Below, in pieces: positions 42,496 through 51,208 of a stretch of 64,000 bases of DNA. Every line of letters begins with the position of its first letter. Position 1 is the first letter of the stretch. The notes under the pieces are model-generated. The model was not told where the DNA came from. It saw only the letters and a list, made by a program, of their open reading frames with translations, and did no database searches. Source of the stretch: Acidovorax sp. A79 (GTDB lineage: Bacteria; Pseudomonadota; Gammaproteobacteria; Burkholderiales; Burkholderiaceae_C); the NCBI RefSeq assembly GCF_041154505.1, contig NZ_AP028672.1, positions 682,001 through 746,000 on the forward strand, given 5' to 3'. A program made the position numbers and the translations under genes.

Positions 42496-44016
42496 ATGAA
42501 AATTCAGTTTCCCAACATCGCAATCGTGGGCACCGGCGCCATGGGTCGGGGCATTGCACAGATCGCCGCGCAGGCCGGCAGCCAGGTTTTTCTGCTCGAC
42601 GCAACCCCAGGCGCCGCCCAGGCCGCCCAGGCTGCGCTCCAAGACCAATGGAGCAAGCTGGTCGCCAAAGGGCGCATTGATGCCGATCAAGCCACGGCCC
42701 TCGCTGCGCGGCTGCACCCGGTGCAGGCAGTGGCCGATCTGGCCGCGTGTGACCTGGTGATCGAAGCCATCGTCGAGCGGCTGGATGTGAAGCAGAAGCT
42801 GTTTGCCGAACTGGAGTCCGTGGTGCGCAGCGATGCCGTGCTGGCCACCAACACCTCGTCCCTGTCCGTGACCGCGATTGGGGCGGCGCTCCAGCGCCCG
42901 CAGCGGCTGGCGGGTTTTCACTTCTTCAATCCGGTGCCGTTGATGAAGGTTGTCGAGGTCATCGCGGGCCTCAAGACCGACCCCGCGATTTGCACCGCCC
43001 TGGCGGCCTATGCCAAAGAGATGGGCCACACCCCCGTTCAGGCGCAGGACACCCCGGGTTTCATCGTGAACCACGCGGGGCGCGGCTTCGGCACGGAGGC
43101 CCTGCGCATCGTGGGCGAAGGCGTGGCCGACTTCGCCACCATCGACCGCATCCTGCGCGACCAGGTGGGTTTCAAGCTCGGCCCGTTCGAGCTCATGGAC
43201 CTCACCGCGCTGGACGTGTCGCACCCGGTGATGGAATCCATCTACCGCCAGTACTACGACGAGCCGCGTTTTCGCCCCAGCGTGATCACCGCGCAGCGCC
43301 TGGCCGGCGGCGTGGTGGGCAAGAAGGTGGGAGAAGGTTTTTACCGCTACGTGGAGGGCGTGGCGCAAATCCCCGCAGAGGCACCGCCCCCGGTGGTGAC
43401 CGACCTTCCCCCGGTATGGGTGTCGCCCCGCGCGGCACGGCGCGCCGAGCTGTACCAGCTGCTGAAGGACCTGGGCGCCACCATCGAAACCGGCCCATCG
43501 CCCTCGCCCCAGGCCATCACGCTCGTCGCGCCGCTGGGCTTTGACGTGACCACCGTCGCCGTGGTCGAGCGCCTGGACCCGGCCCGCACCATCGGCATCG
43601 ACATGCTGATCGACGATGCCGCCACCAGGCGCCGCGTGCTGGCGACCAACCCGGCCACGCGCGTGGACATCCGCAACGCGGCGCATGCGCTGTTCGCCCG
43701 CGACGGCAAGGCGGTGAGCGTGATCCGCGACAGCGGCGGCTTCGTCACGCAGCGCGTGGTGGCCACCATCGTGAACATCGCCAGCGACATCTGCCAGCAA
43801 GGCATCTGCTCCCCCAAGGACCTGGAAACCGCCGTCACGCTGGGCCTGGGCTATCCGCTGGGGCCTTTGGCCATGGGCGACCGCTGGGGTCCCACCAACA
43901 TCCTGGAAGTGCTGTTCAACATGCAGACCGTCTATGGCGACACCCGCTACCGCCCCAGCCCCTGGCTGCGCCGGCGCGGCGCGATCGGCCTGAGCCTCAC
44001 GCATGTGGAGGAATGA
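42496..44016 (+). CDS. 3-hydroxyacyl-CoA dehydrogenase, PaaH-like
   Basis: The 506-residue NAD enzyme has the Rossmann motif IAIVGTGAMGRGIAQIAAQAG and SVRSDAVLATNTSSLSVTAI. The catalytic-histidine segment is GFHFFNPVPLMKVVEVI, followed by DTPGFIVNHAGRGFGTEALRI. A second C-terminal 3HCDH domain (SGGFVTQRVVATIVNIASD) follows. Two such C-terminal domains are typical of PaaH-type enzymes of phenylacetate and aromatic-acid breakdown, and the next gene is an enoyl-CoA hydratase. It is divergent from the FimV-like gene, 72 bp apart. Confidence 0.93.
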   Translation: MKIQFPNIAIVGTGAMGRGIAQIAAQAGSQVFLLDATPGAAQAAQAALQDQWSKLVAKGRIDADQATALAARLHPVQAVADLAACDLVIEAIVERLDVKQKLFAELESVVRSDAVLATNTSSLSVTAIGAALQRPQRLAGFHFFNPVPLMKVVEVIAGLKTDPAICTALAAYAKEMGHTPVQAQDTPGFIVNHAGRGFGTEALRIVGEGVADFATIDRILRDQVGFKLGPFELMDLTALDVSHPVMESIYRQYYDEPRFRPSVITAQRLAGGVVGKKVGEGFYRYVEGVAQIPAEAPPPVVTDLPPVWVSPRAARRAELYQLLKDLGATIETGPSPSPQAITLVAPLGFDVTTVAVVERLDPARTIGIDMLIDDAATRRRVLATNPATRVDIRNAAHALFARDGKAVSVIRDSGGFVTQRVVATIVNIASDICQQGICSPKDLETAVTLGLGYPLGPLAMGDRWGPTNILEVLFNMQTVYGDTRYRPSPWLRRRGAIGLSLTHVEE

Positions 44017-44144
44017 ATGAAGGCTCCTTGCGGGGCGCGGCGGCCGCTGGCGCCGGCCGCGCGCACCGCACGGGCCCTGCTTCCAGACCGACTGCACACC
44101 CCCACGTGAACCGTCCGCAGCCCTTCACAAGGTAACCCACGCAC

Positions 44145-44924
44145 ATGCCCGCAGAACTCCAGAGCACCAGCCAGGGCCAGACCCTGATCCTGACCCTTCG
44201 CAATCCCGAACGGCGCAATGCCATCGACCCTGCGATGTACGCGGCGGGCGTGGAGGCGCTGGGCGTGGCCGAAAGCAGCCCCGACATCCGCAGCGTGGTC
44301 ATCACGGGCGCGGACGGCATGTTCTGTTCGGGAGGCAACCTGCAGCGCCTGCTGGCCAACCGCCAGCAGGACCCGGAGGTGCAGGCCCAGAGCATCGAGG
44401 GGCTGCACAACTGGATCGAGACCATCCGCACCTATCCCAAGCCCGTGATCGCCGCGGTGGAGGGGGCCGCCGCCGGTGCCGGCTTCTCGCTGGCGCTGGC
44501 CTGCGACTTCATCGTGTCCGCGCGCAATGCCGTGTTCGTGATGGCCTACAGCAACGTGGCCCTGTCCCCGGACGGCGGCGCGAGCTGGAGCTTGGTGCAT
44601 GCCCTGCCCCGCCAGGTGGCCACGGAGATCCTGATGTGTGGCGACCGCATTGGCGCCGAGCGCCTGCACGCGCTGGGCGTGGTCAACCGACTTGCCGAAA
44701 CTGGGGGCGCACTCGATGCCGCGCTCGCCCTGGCCGAGCAACTCAATGCGCGTGCGCCGAATGCGCTGGCCAGCATCAAGGAGCTGATCAATGAAGCACC
44801 CCATGCAAGCCTCACCCACCACCTGGGCCAGGAGCGCAATCACTTCGTGACCAACCTGCACCATGCCAACGGCGGCGTGGGCATCACCGCGTTCCTTGAA
44901 AAGCGTGTGCCCCGCTACGAATAG
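44145..44924 (+). CDS. Enoyl-CoA hydratase/isomerase-family protein (possibly oxepin-CoA hydrolase-like)
   Basis: The 259-residue crotonase-fold protein has NPERRNAIDPAMY, the oxyanion strand ITGADGMFCSGGNLQRL, AAVEGAAAGAGFSLALACDF and PDGGASWSL. The glycines that bind the thioester are kept. An aspartate rather than glutamate appears in SPDGG, which fits isomerases or the alternative oxepin-CoA hydrolases more than hydratases. It follows the 3-hydroxyacyl-CoA dehydrogenase gene by 128 bp. Confidence 0.9.
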   Translation: MPAELQSTSQGQTLILTLRNPERRNAIDPAMYAAGVEALGVAESSPDIRSVVITGADGMFCSGGNLQRLLANRQQDPEVQAQSIEGLHNWIETIRTYPKPVIAAVEGAAAGAGFSLALACDFIVSARNAVFVMAYSNVALSPDGGASWSLVHALPRQVATEILMCGDRIGAERLHALGVVNRLAETGGALDAALALAEQLNARAPNALASIKELINEAPHASLTHHLGQERNHFVTNLHHANGGVGITAFLEKRVPRYE

Positions 44925-44978
44925 CCCCGCACGCTGCCGGCGGTGACCGCACGCCGAGGGCCACCACCATCCACGATG

Positions 44979-45015
44979 AAGCCCCTGGGATGCCGCCAAG
45001 CACCCAGGGGCTTTT
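44979..45015 (+). terminator. Rho-independent terminator behind the enoyl-CoA hydratase gene
   Basis: AAGCCCCTGGG and CCCAGGGGCTT form a perfect 11-bp stem with a 13-base loop, followed by TTTT. It lies 55 bp behind the stop codon, in an otherwise geneless 193-bp gap. Confidence 0.8.
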
Positions 45016-45117
45016 GCATGGCGGGCCTGCTGCAGACACGCAGGTGACAACCCTGACGCTGCGCGAAGGTCCCTGACGCGACAATGGGCCTGTTTCCAGT
45101 CACACAAAAGACAGACC

Positions 45118-45837
45118 ATGGACGACCCGATTCTTACTATCGAAGAACGTGAAGCGATCAACTCAGGTCGCTGGTTTTCTTCCCTCTCACCTTCACTACG
45201 CCACGACATCCTGCGATGTGCATACGTCAAACGCTTCAAGGACGGCGGCCTCATCGCCGCGCGCGGCGACCCGCCCGAGGAGTGGATTGCGTGCGCGCGC
45301 GGCGCGGTGCGGGTGAGCTCCACCTCCATCTCGGGCAAGCAGATCACGCTGACCTATGTGGAGCCGGGCATCTGGTTCGGCGACGTGGCGATCTTCGACG
45401 GGGATCGGCGCACGCACGATGCCTATGCGCACGGCGACACCACGATCCTGTGCGTGGCCAAGGCCGACTTCCGCAAGATCCTCGCGGCGCATACCGAGTT
45501 CTACGAAGCCATGCTGCGCCTGCATGCGCGGCGCATCCGCCAGCTCTACGGCCTGGTGGAAGACCTCAACACCCTGCCGCTGCGCGCGCGGCTGGCCAAG
45601 CAGCTCGTGCACCTGGTGCGCAGCTACGGCATTCCCAGCCTGTCGGACGGCAGCGAGATGCGCATCGGCCTGCAGCTGGCGCAGGAAGAACTGGCGCAGC
45701 TGCTGGGCGCATCGCGCCAGCGGGTGAACCAGGAGCTCAAGGCCATGGAGCGCGAGGACGCCATCCGCATCGAGCCGGGCGGCTTGGTGGTGCGCGATCG
45801 CGACGCCCTCATGCGCATTGCTGAAACCGACAACTGA
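45118..45837 (+). CDS. Crp/Fnr-family regulator
   Basis: The 239-residue protein has a cyclic-nucleotide-binding-like barrel (FGDVAIFDGDRRTHDAYAHGD), a long dimer helix and a winged helix (LAQEELAQLLGASRQRVNQELKAME). The four N-terminal cysteines that hold the FNR iron-sulfur cluster are missing, so it is Crp-like or senses something else. It precedes a phosphotransferase and an acyl-CoA dehydrogenase gene, with 23 bp to the first, so it may control fatty-acid breakdown genes. Confidence 0.92.
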   Translation: MDDPILTIEEREAINSGRWFSSLSPSLRHDILRCAYVKRFKDGGLIAARGDPPEEWIACARGAVRVSSTSISGKQITLTYVEPGIWFGDVAIFDGDRRTHDAYAHGDTTILCVAKADFRKILAAHTEFYEAMLRLHARRIRQLYGLVEDLNTLPLRARLAKQLVHLVRSYGIPSLSDGSEMRIGLQLAQEELAQLLGASRQRVNQELKAMEREDAIRIEPGGLVVRDRDALMRIAETDN

Positions 45838-45860
45838 CTGACCGAACCCTCGCCCCGTCC

Positions 45861-46946
45861 ATGAGCAACTTTGACCATTTCGTTGGCACCCGTCCCGTCT
45901 CCGACCAGCACGCGTTCGACATCGGCGCGCTGACCGCCTGGCTCACGCAGAACATGGAAGGCTTTGCCGGCCCCCTGACGGTGGAGATGTTCAAGGGCGG
46001 GCAGTCCAACCCCACCTACAAGCTCATCACCCCCGGCGCCCACTACGTGATGCGCTCCAAGCCCGGCCCCGTGGCCAGGCTGCTGCCATCGGCCCACGCC
46101 ATCGAGCGCGAATTCGCGGTGATGAGCGGCCTGCATGGCACCGACGTGCCCGTGCCCCGCATGCACGTGCTGTGCGAGGACGAGTCGGTCATCGGCCGCG
46201 CCTTCTACGTGATGGAGTGCATGCAGGGCCGCGTGCTGTGGGACCAGTCGCTGCCCGGCATGTCGCCCGCCGAGCGCGGCGCCATCTACGACGAGATGAA
46301 CCGCGTGATCTCTGCGCTGCACACCGTGAAGTTCGCCGACCGGGGCCTGGCCGGCTATGGCAAGCCGGGCAACTATTTCGACCGCCAGATCGGCCGCTGG
46401 AGCAAGCAGTACGTGGCCTCCATCACCCAGCCCATTCCCGAGATGGACAAGCTCATGGAATGGCTGCCCGCCCACATGCCGGCGAGCGCGCGCGATGAAG
46501 GCCACGTGTCCATCGTGCACGGCGACTACCGGCTGGACAACCTCATGTTCCACCCCACCGAGCCCCGCGTGATCGCCGTGCTCGACTGGGAGCTGTCCAC
46601 GCTGGGCCACCCGCTGGCCGACTTCAGCTACCACTGCATGAGCTGGCACATCCCCGCCGCCATGGGCCGGGGCATCGCCGGGCAGGACCTGGCGGCCCTG
46701 GGCATCCCCGGCGAAGACAGCTACATCCGCCGCTACTGCGAGCGCACCGGCATCGCCACGCCCGAGGCGCTGCGCGCCGACTGGAACTTCTACCTCGCCT
46801 ACAACATGTTCCGCATCGCCGCCATCCTGCAGGGCATCGCCAAGCGGGTGGAGGCGGGCACCGCCTCCAGCGCGCAGGCCAAGGCCTCGGGCGACACGGC
46901 ACGGCCGATGGCCGAGCTGGCCTGGTCGTTCGCGCAGCGGGGATGA
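45861..46946 (+). CDS. Aminoglycoside-phosphotransferase-family kinase-like protein (ACAD10-like)
   Basis: The 361-residue protein has the kinase-fold motifs HGDYRLDNLMFHP near residue 215 and VLDWELSTLGHPLADFSYH. The N-terminal part carries GGQSNPTYKLITPGAHYVMRSKP with the ATP-contact lysine. This subfamily is regularly encoded beside acyl-CoA dehydrogenases, as in the human ACAD10/11 fusions, where the kinase phosphorylates 4-hydroxyacyl-CoA. The neighbouring gene is such a dehydrogenase, so a role in 4-hydroxy acid breakdown fits. Confidence 0.92.
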   Translation: MSNFDHFVGTRPVSDQHAFDIGALTAWLTQNMEGFAGPLTVEMFKGGQSNPTYKLITPGAHYVMRSKPGPVARLLPSAHAIEREFAVMSGLHGTDVPVPRMHVLCEDESVIGRAFYVMECMQGRVLWDQSLPGMSPAERGAIYDEMNRVISALHTVKFADRGLAGYGKPGNYFDRQIGRWSKQYVASITQPIPEMDKLMEWLPAHMPASARDEGHVSIVHGDYRLDNLMFHPTEPRVIAVLDWELSTLGHPLADFSYHCMSWHIPAAMGRGIAGQDLAALGIPGEDSYIRRYCERTGIATPEALRADWNFYLAYNMFRIAAILQGIAKRVEAGTASSAQAKASGDTARPMAELAWSFAQRG

Positions 46947-46979
46947 GGCGCCCCACGATTACCAACGGAGAAGAAACCC

Positions 46980-48254
46980 ATGGACTTTGACTACTCGCCC
47001 AAAACCAAGGAACTGCAGGCCAGGCTGCTCCAGTTCATGGATGACCACGTCTATCCGAACGAAGCCACCTACTCCGCCGAGCTGGCGGCCAACACGGCGG
47101 CGGGCAAGCGCTGGAGCGCGCTCAAGACCATCGAGGACCTCAAGCCCAAGGCCCAGGCGGCAGGCCTGTGGAACCTGTTCCTGCCGGTGGACAGCGCGGC
47201 GGCCTCCGGATACGACGGCGCGGGCCTGACCAACCAGGAATACGCCCCGCTGGCCGAGATCATGGGCCGCGTGCCATGGGCCAGCGAGGTGTTCAACTGC
47301 TCGGCGCCCGACACCGGCAACATGGAGACCATCGCGCGCTACGGCGATGACGCCAACAAGGCCCGCTGGCTCAAGCCGCTGCTCGAGGGCAAGATCCGCT
47401 CGGCCTTTGCCATGACCGAGCCGGCCGTGGCATCCAGCGACGCCACCAACATCGAAACGCGCATCGAGCGCCAGGGCGACGAATACGTCATCAACGGCCG
47501 CAAGTGGTGGATCTCCGGCGCGGCCGATCCACGCTGCGCGGTGTTCGTCACCATGGGCAAGACCGACCCCGATGCCCCCCGCCATTCGCAGCAGAGCATG
47601 GTGCTCGTGCCGGCGGACGCCAAGGGCATCACCGTCATTCGCCCGCTCAATGTGTTTGGCTACGACGACGCGCCCCATGGCCACGTCGAGATGACCTTCG
47701 AGAACGTGCGTGTGCCCGTCTCCAACATCCTGCTGGGCGAGGGCCGTGGCTTCGAGATCGCCCAGGGCCGCCTGGGCCCCGGGCGCATCCACCACTGCAT
47801 GCGCCTCATCGGGCTGGCCGAGCGTGCGCTGGAGCTGATGTGCAAGCGCGCCTCGTCGCGCACGGCCTTCGGCAAGACCGTGGCCCAGCAGACCGTGACG
47901 CAGGAGCGCATCGCCGAGGCCCGCTGCAAGATCGACATGGCGCGCCTGCTCACGCTCAAGGCCGCCTGGCTCATGGACGTGGCCGGCAACAAGGTCGCCA
48001 AGACCGAGATCGCGATGATCAAGGTGGTGGCGCCCAGCATGGCCTGCCAGGTGATCGACTGGGCCATGCAGGTGCATGGCGGTGGCGGCATGTGCGATGA
48101 CTTCCCGCTGGCCTATGCCTATGCCAATGCGCGCACGCTGCGCTTTGCCGACGGCCCCGACGAGGTGCACCGCAACGCGATCGCCAAGTGGGAGCTGGGC
48201 AAGTACGGCACCTACGGCCGCGACGCGGGCGTACCCGTCACGCGCGGAGGATGA
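46980..48254 (+). CDS. Acyl-CoA dehydrogenase, ACAD11-like
   Basis: The 424-residue flavoprotein has [33 protein letters not shown], and [32 protein letters not shown]. The C-terminal flavin motif is [25 protein letters not shown] with the dimer-flavin contacts. The ATG has GGAGAA 8 bases upstream. With the kinase-like gene it probably forms a pair for hydroxyacyl- or branched-chain acyl-CoA breakdown. Confidence 0.94.
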   Translation: MDFDYSPKTKELQARLLQFMDDHVYPNEATYSAELAANTAAGKRWSALKTIEDLKPKAQAAGLWNLFLPVDSAAASGYDGAGLTNQEYAPLAEIMGRVPWASEVFNCSAPDTGNMETIARYGDDANKARWLKPLLEGKIRSAFAMTEPAVASSDATNIETRIERQGDEYVINGRKWWISGAADPRCAVFVTMGKTDPDAPRHSQQSMVLVPADAKGITVIRPLNVFGYDDAPHGHVEMTFENVRVPVSNILLGEGRGFEIAQGRLGPGRIHHCMRLIGLAERALELMCKRASSRTAFGKTVAQQTVTQERIAEARCKIDMARLLTLKAAWLMDVAGNKVAKTEIAMIKVVAPSMACQVIDWAMQVHGGGGMCDDFPLAYAYANARTLRFADGPDEVHRNAIAKWELGKYGTYGRDAGVPVTRGG

Positions 48255-48312
48255 AGCTCCGCCCGAGGCGACAGCTCTTTGCTGCCGTCCCAGCGTGCGC
48301 AGGCATGCGGGG

Positions 48313-48416
48313 AGCCGCGGCACTCAGCCCCTCGCTCGCGTAGCACGCGGGAGGGGGACACACCCGGTGGCCTGGCGACACCAGTTCCACGGTGCACTCG
48401 CCTGGAGCGCGCCAGT
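48313..48416 (+). repeat. Dispersed repeat family B, copy 7
   Basis: The copy keeps CTCGCTCGCGTAGCACGCGG, AGGGGGACACACCCGGTGGC, CACCAGTTCCACGGTGCACT and GGAGCGCGCCAG. The leading CCCCCTGAG end has decayed. It lies behind the acyl-CoA dehydrogenase gene. Confidence 0.75.
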
Positions 48417-48448
48417 TTTGCGGGGTGGGTGCATGCCGCACCATGAAC

Positions 48449-48471
48449 AACGGGGCCACTGGCCCCGTTTT
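48449..48471. terminator. Hairpin terminator between convergent genes
   Basis: AACGGGGCCA and TGGCCCCGTT form a near-perfect palindrome followed by TTTT on the plus strand and preceded by runs of A. It lies between the convergent acyl-CoA dehydrogenase and hypothetical genes. Confidence 0.65.
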
Positions 48472-48493
48472 CGTTTGGCGGGCGCTTGCAACG

Positions 48494-49225
48494 CTACCCG
48501 GCAATGCCCGGCTCGTCGTCCGGCCCTGCCACCGACATGGGCGGCAGGTTCTGCAGCGCGGCCTGCCCCGCCACCAGCAGCAGCTGCTTGGCATGCGCGA
48601 TCTCGGCCAGGCTGCGCTGCGTGTGCTCCATGCGCAGATAGACGCGACCCCGCGCCAGCATCAGCACCAGCGGCGATTTCGCCCGCTCGGCGCCGCCCTC
48701 GCCTTCCACCGCGTTGAGCAGCTGCGAGACCACGGGCGCATGGATCCAGCGCTGGGCCAGCTCGATGCGCTCGGACACCACGGTGAAATGCTCGCGGAAC
48801 GACGCGGGCAGGCCGGGCCAGGACATTTCCTCGTACATCGAAAGCCAGCGCATTTCCTCGGGCAGGCTGCTGCTCACGGCGGTCTGCAATGTGTCCGTGA
48901 TGGCGTCGTAGGCGGTGCCCTCCAGCACCTCCTGCAAGGGCCGGTTGATCACCATCACCGCGGCATCCGGGTCGGCGCTCACGTCGGCGCGGCCGCGCAG
49001 CTCCAGGCCCTGCACATAGTCGCGCGTGGGCGCGCCGCATTCCAGCCGCCAGGGGTGGCCGTGGATATCGCCGCCCAGGTCGAAATGCCCGTCGGTCGCA
49101 TGCGCCACGATCGCCAGCCGCTGGCCGGCCGCCCAGCGGGATACGTCGCGGTTGGTCACCGGCCGGCCCGGGGTGGACGCGGAACTGCCGGATGCGCTGA
49201 ATGCTTTGCGGAGGCGGTCGAACAT
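48494..49225 (-). CDS. Conserved hypothetical protein
   Basis: The 243-residue soluble protein (start MFDRLRKAFSASGSSAS) has no domain I recognise. It has LAIVAHATDGHFDLGGDIHG, a WRLECGAPTRDYVQGLELRG segment and a central MYEEMSWPGLP stretch. The frame is well kept on both sides of the start, with AATG at 49225 chosen because the upstream part reads poorly. It may be a family limited to Comamonadaceae and relatives, but I cannot verify that. Confidence 0.75.
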   Translation of the reverse strand: MFDRLRKAFSASGSSASTPGRPVTNRDVSRWAAGQRLAIVAHATDGHFDLGGDIHGHPWRLECGAPTRDYVQGLELRGRADVSADPDAAVMVINRPLQEVLEGTAYDAITDTLQTAVSSSLPEEMRWLSMYEEMSWPGLPASFREHFTVVSERIELAQRWIHAPVVSQLLNAVEGEGGAERAKSPLVLMLARGRVYLRMEHTQRSLAEIAHAKQLLLVAGQAALQNLPPMSVAGPDDEPGIAG

Positions 49226-49315
49226 TGCAGGGACGAAGCAGGAGCTTCGCAAGAGTCGCGGGTGCAGGCATTATTGAGGGCATTGGCGGGGGAAGGAAGC
49301 CCCCTGGCGGAAGCA

Positions 49316-49412
49316 CCCTGAGCCGCCCGATGGCGCCTTCCCCCGACGGGGACGCACCCGGTGGACTGGCGAAGCCAGATCCACGGGTGCACGGGCCTCC
49401 AGCGCGCCAGTG
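49316..49412 (+). repeat. Dispersed repeat family B, copy 8
   Basis: ACCCTGAGCCGCCCGATGGC, CTTCCCCCGACGGGGACGCA, CCCGGTGGACTGGCGAAGCC, AGATCCACGGGTGCACGGGC and CTCCAGCGCGCCAG match the family throughout. It lies between two divergent genes, before the L,D-transpeptidase gene. Confidence 0.8.
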
Positions 49413-49453
49413 TCGGCGGCGGTGCGTATGAGCACGCTTTTTTGGATGAAGAC

Positions 49454-50095
49454 ATGTTTTTTGTGACTGCGAACCGCCGGTTCGCGCTGACCGCCCTGGC
49501 TGCTTCTTGTGTGCTGGCCACTCTGCCTGTCGGCGCTGCGGAATTGCCCAAGGATGCCTCGCCCACGGCGCGCCGGTTGGTGCGCTGGGCCACCGACACC
49601 GCCGACCACCAGGGCCTGCCTTTTGCCGTGATCGACAAGCCCGCCGCCCGCATCCATGTGTTCTCGGCCCGGGGGCAATGGTTGGGCAGCGCGCCAGTGC
49701 TGCTGGGTGCGGCGCTGGGCGACCGGTCCGCCCCCGACATCGGCCAGCGGCCGCTGTCGCAGATCCGCCCCGAAGAGCGCACCACGCCCGCGGGCCGCTT
49801 CGTCACCGAGCCCGGGCGCAACCTCAAGGGCGACGACATCGTCTGGATCGACTACGACGCCGCCGTGTCGCTGCACCGGGTGCGCAGCGTGAGCGCCGCC
49901 GAGCGCCGTCACCAGCGCCTGGCCAGCCAGGGCGCGCAGGACAAGCGCATCAGCTACGGCTGCGTGAATGCGCCCGAGGCGTTCTACAACCAGTTCATCG
50001 CGCCGCTTTTCGGCCAGTCGCGCGGCGTGATCTATGTGCTGCCGGATACGGAGCCGTTTGCTACTATTTTTGTAGCTGCCAGCGCTTACCAGTAG
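49454..50095 (+). CDS. L,D-transpeptidase (YkuD-like) with signal peptide
   Basis: The 213-residue exported protein has a signal (FALTALAASCVLATLPVGAA) and a YkuD-like domain with IDKPAARIHVFSARGQWLGS, TTPAGRFVTEPGR, and the active-site cysteine in ISYGCVNAP (family SHGC). Such enzymes cross-link peptidoglycan through diaminopimelate or attach lipoproteins. The C-terminal FATIFVAASAYQ comes from a family A repeat that supplies the stop codon. The start at 49454 lies behind a family B repeat; upstream in-frame starts fall inside it. Confidence 0.85.
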   Translation: MFFVTANRRFALTALAASCVLATLPVGAAELPKDASPTARRLVRWATDTADHQGLPFAVIDKPAARIHVFSARGQWLGSAPVLLGAALGDRSAPDIGQRPLSQIRPEERTTPAGRFVTEPGRNLKGDDIVWIDYDAAVSLHRVRSVSAAERRHQRLASQGAQDKRISYGCVNAPEAFYNQFIAPLFGQSRGVIYVLPDTEPFATIFVAASAYQ

Positions 50096-50121
50096 TGCGC
50101 TGGAGGCATTTTTTATCAAAT
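50059..50121 (+). repeat. Dispersed repeat family A, copy 7, overlapping a gene end
   Basis: The head tgctactatttttgtagctg, the hairpin AGCGCTTaccagtagtgCGCT and the tail ggaggcattttttatcaaat lie across the stop codon of the L,D-transpeptidase gene. Confidence 0.8.
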
Positions 50122-50171
50122 TCCGTTGAACAGGCGCCGCGCGGGGCCCGGCTTTGCCCCGTGCCCGGTCT

Positions 50172-51185
50172 TCAGCCGCCGGCCGGCTCCAGCCTGAACA
50201 CCGCCTTCCGCTCGCCCACCTGCAGCCCCTTGGCGTTGGCGATGCGCGCGGACCGGCGCGGGGCCAGCGCTTCGCGCTGGCGGGTGTCGAGCCAGCCGAG
50301 CTGGTCCATCACCTCCACCGCCGCCGCCACCTGCGCCACCATGTTGCCGTCCATGACCTTGAGCGCGAAGGCTTCGCCCCGGCTGCGGCTGCCCACCACC
50401 TGCACGCCGTCGGCCCCGGTCTTGGACACCCAGTCGCCCTGCCCTGCGCGCATGAAGTCCAGGTCGTGCCGTCCGGTGCCCGAGCCCAGCTCGGGCCGCG
50501 CGACCATGGCATCGGCCAGCGCGGTCAGGCTCTCGTGCAGGTCGGTATCCGGCGCGCCGCCCGCCAGCCGCGCATAGCTCCGCGCCAGGTGTGCCAGGGG
50601 CATGGCGTAGTTGGGGGCGGAGCAGCCGTCGATGCCCATGGCCAGCTGATGGGGTGCGAGCCCCACTGCCTTCGCGACATGCTCCCGGATCGCCACCTGC
50701 AGCGGATGGGCCGGGTCCAGGTGGCCGTCCAGCGGCAACCCCTGCCGCACGCAGTGCGCGACAAAACCGGCGTGTTTGCCGCTGCAGTTGTTGTGGCGCT
50801 CGTCGGGCACAAAACCTTCGGGCAACGGGCCGAGCCCCAGCTCGGCAAACAGAGGCCGGTGGCAGCCGCAGCGCAGCGCGCGGTGGTCCTGGTCCACGCT
50901 GCCCAGCATGCGGTCCACCTGCTCCACATGCATGGGTTCGCCGTTGTGGCTGGCGCACAGCAGCGCCAGCTCGCCCGGCCCCCAGCCAAGCGCCCGTGCG
51001 CCGCCCGCCTGCATGAAGGGCAGCGCCTGGAACGCCTTGATGGTGGAGCGCGTGAAGGTGACCGTGTACGGGTCGCCCACCCGCGCCAGCACCCGGCCTT
51101 CGCGGTGGGCCACGGCCACGGCGCCCCAGTGCTGGCACTCGGGCAGGCCGCCCCGGGTGACTTCGATCAACGGAACAAAACCCAT
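50172..51185 (-). CDS. L-asparaginase, AnsA/ReAV-type (Asparaginase_II family)
   Basis: The 337-residue enzyme is of the third asparaginase type, unlike the E. coli forms. It has STIKAFQALPFMQAGG, the NNCSGKHAGFVAHC motif with the proposed catalytic serines and lysine, IDGCSAPNYAMPLAHLARSYA and the C-terminal ALKVMDGN. It hydrolyses asparagine to aspartate and ammonia. The ATG at 51185 is 41 bases from the penicillin acylase gene stop and reads with it. Confidence 0.9.
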   Translation of the reverse strand: MGFVPLIEVTRGGLPECQHWGAVAVAHREGRVLARVGDPYTVTFTRSTIKAFQALPFMQAGGARALGWGPGELALLCASHNGEPMHVEQVDRMLGSVDQDHRALRCGCHRPLFAELGLGPLPEGFVPDERHNNCSGKHAGFVAHCVRQGLPLDGHLDPAHPLQVAIREHVAKAVGLAPHQLAMGIDGCSAPNYAMPLAHLARSYARLAGGAPDTDLHESLTALADAMVARPELGSGTGRHDLDFMRAGQGDWVSKTGADGVQVVGSRSRGEAFALKVMDGNMVAQVAAAVEVMDQLGWLDTRQREALAPRRSARIANAKGLQVGERKAVFRLEPAGG

Positions 51186-51208
51186 GGCGTGGCTCCTCGC
51201 GGCGCGCG

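Noticed and set aside
42424..44097. Long minus-strand open frame continuing upstream of the FimV-like gene
   Set aside because: It is antisense to the 3-hydroxyacyl-CoA dehydrogenase gene and only has the composition of a shadow frame; the signal peptide marks the real start at 42423.
44017..44109. 30-codon frame starting directly behind the 3-hydroxyacyl-CoA dehydrogenase stop
   Set aside because: It is arginine/alanine-rich with no ribosome site of its own and no family features; too little to call a gene.
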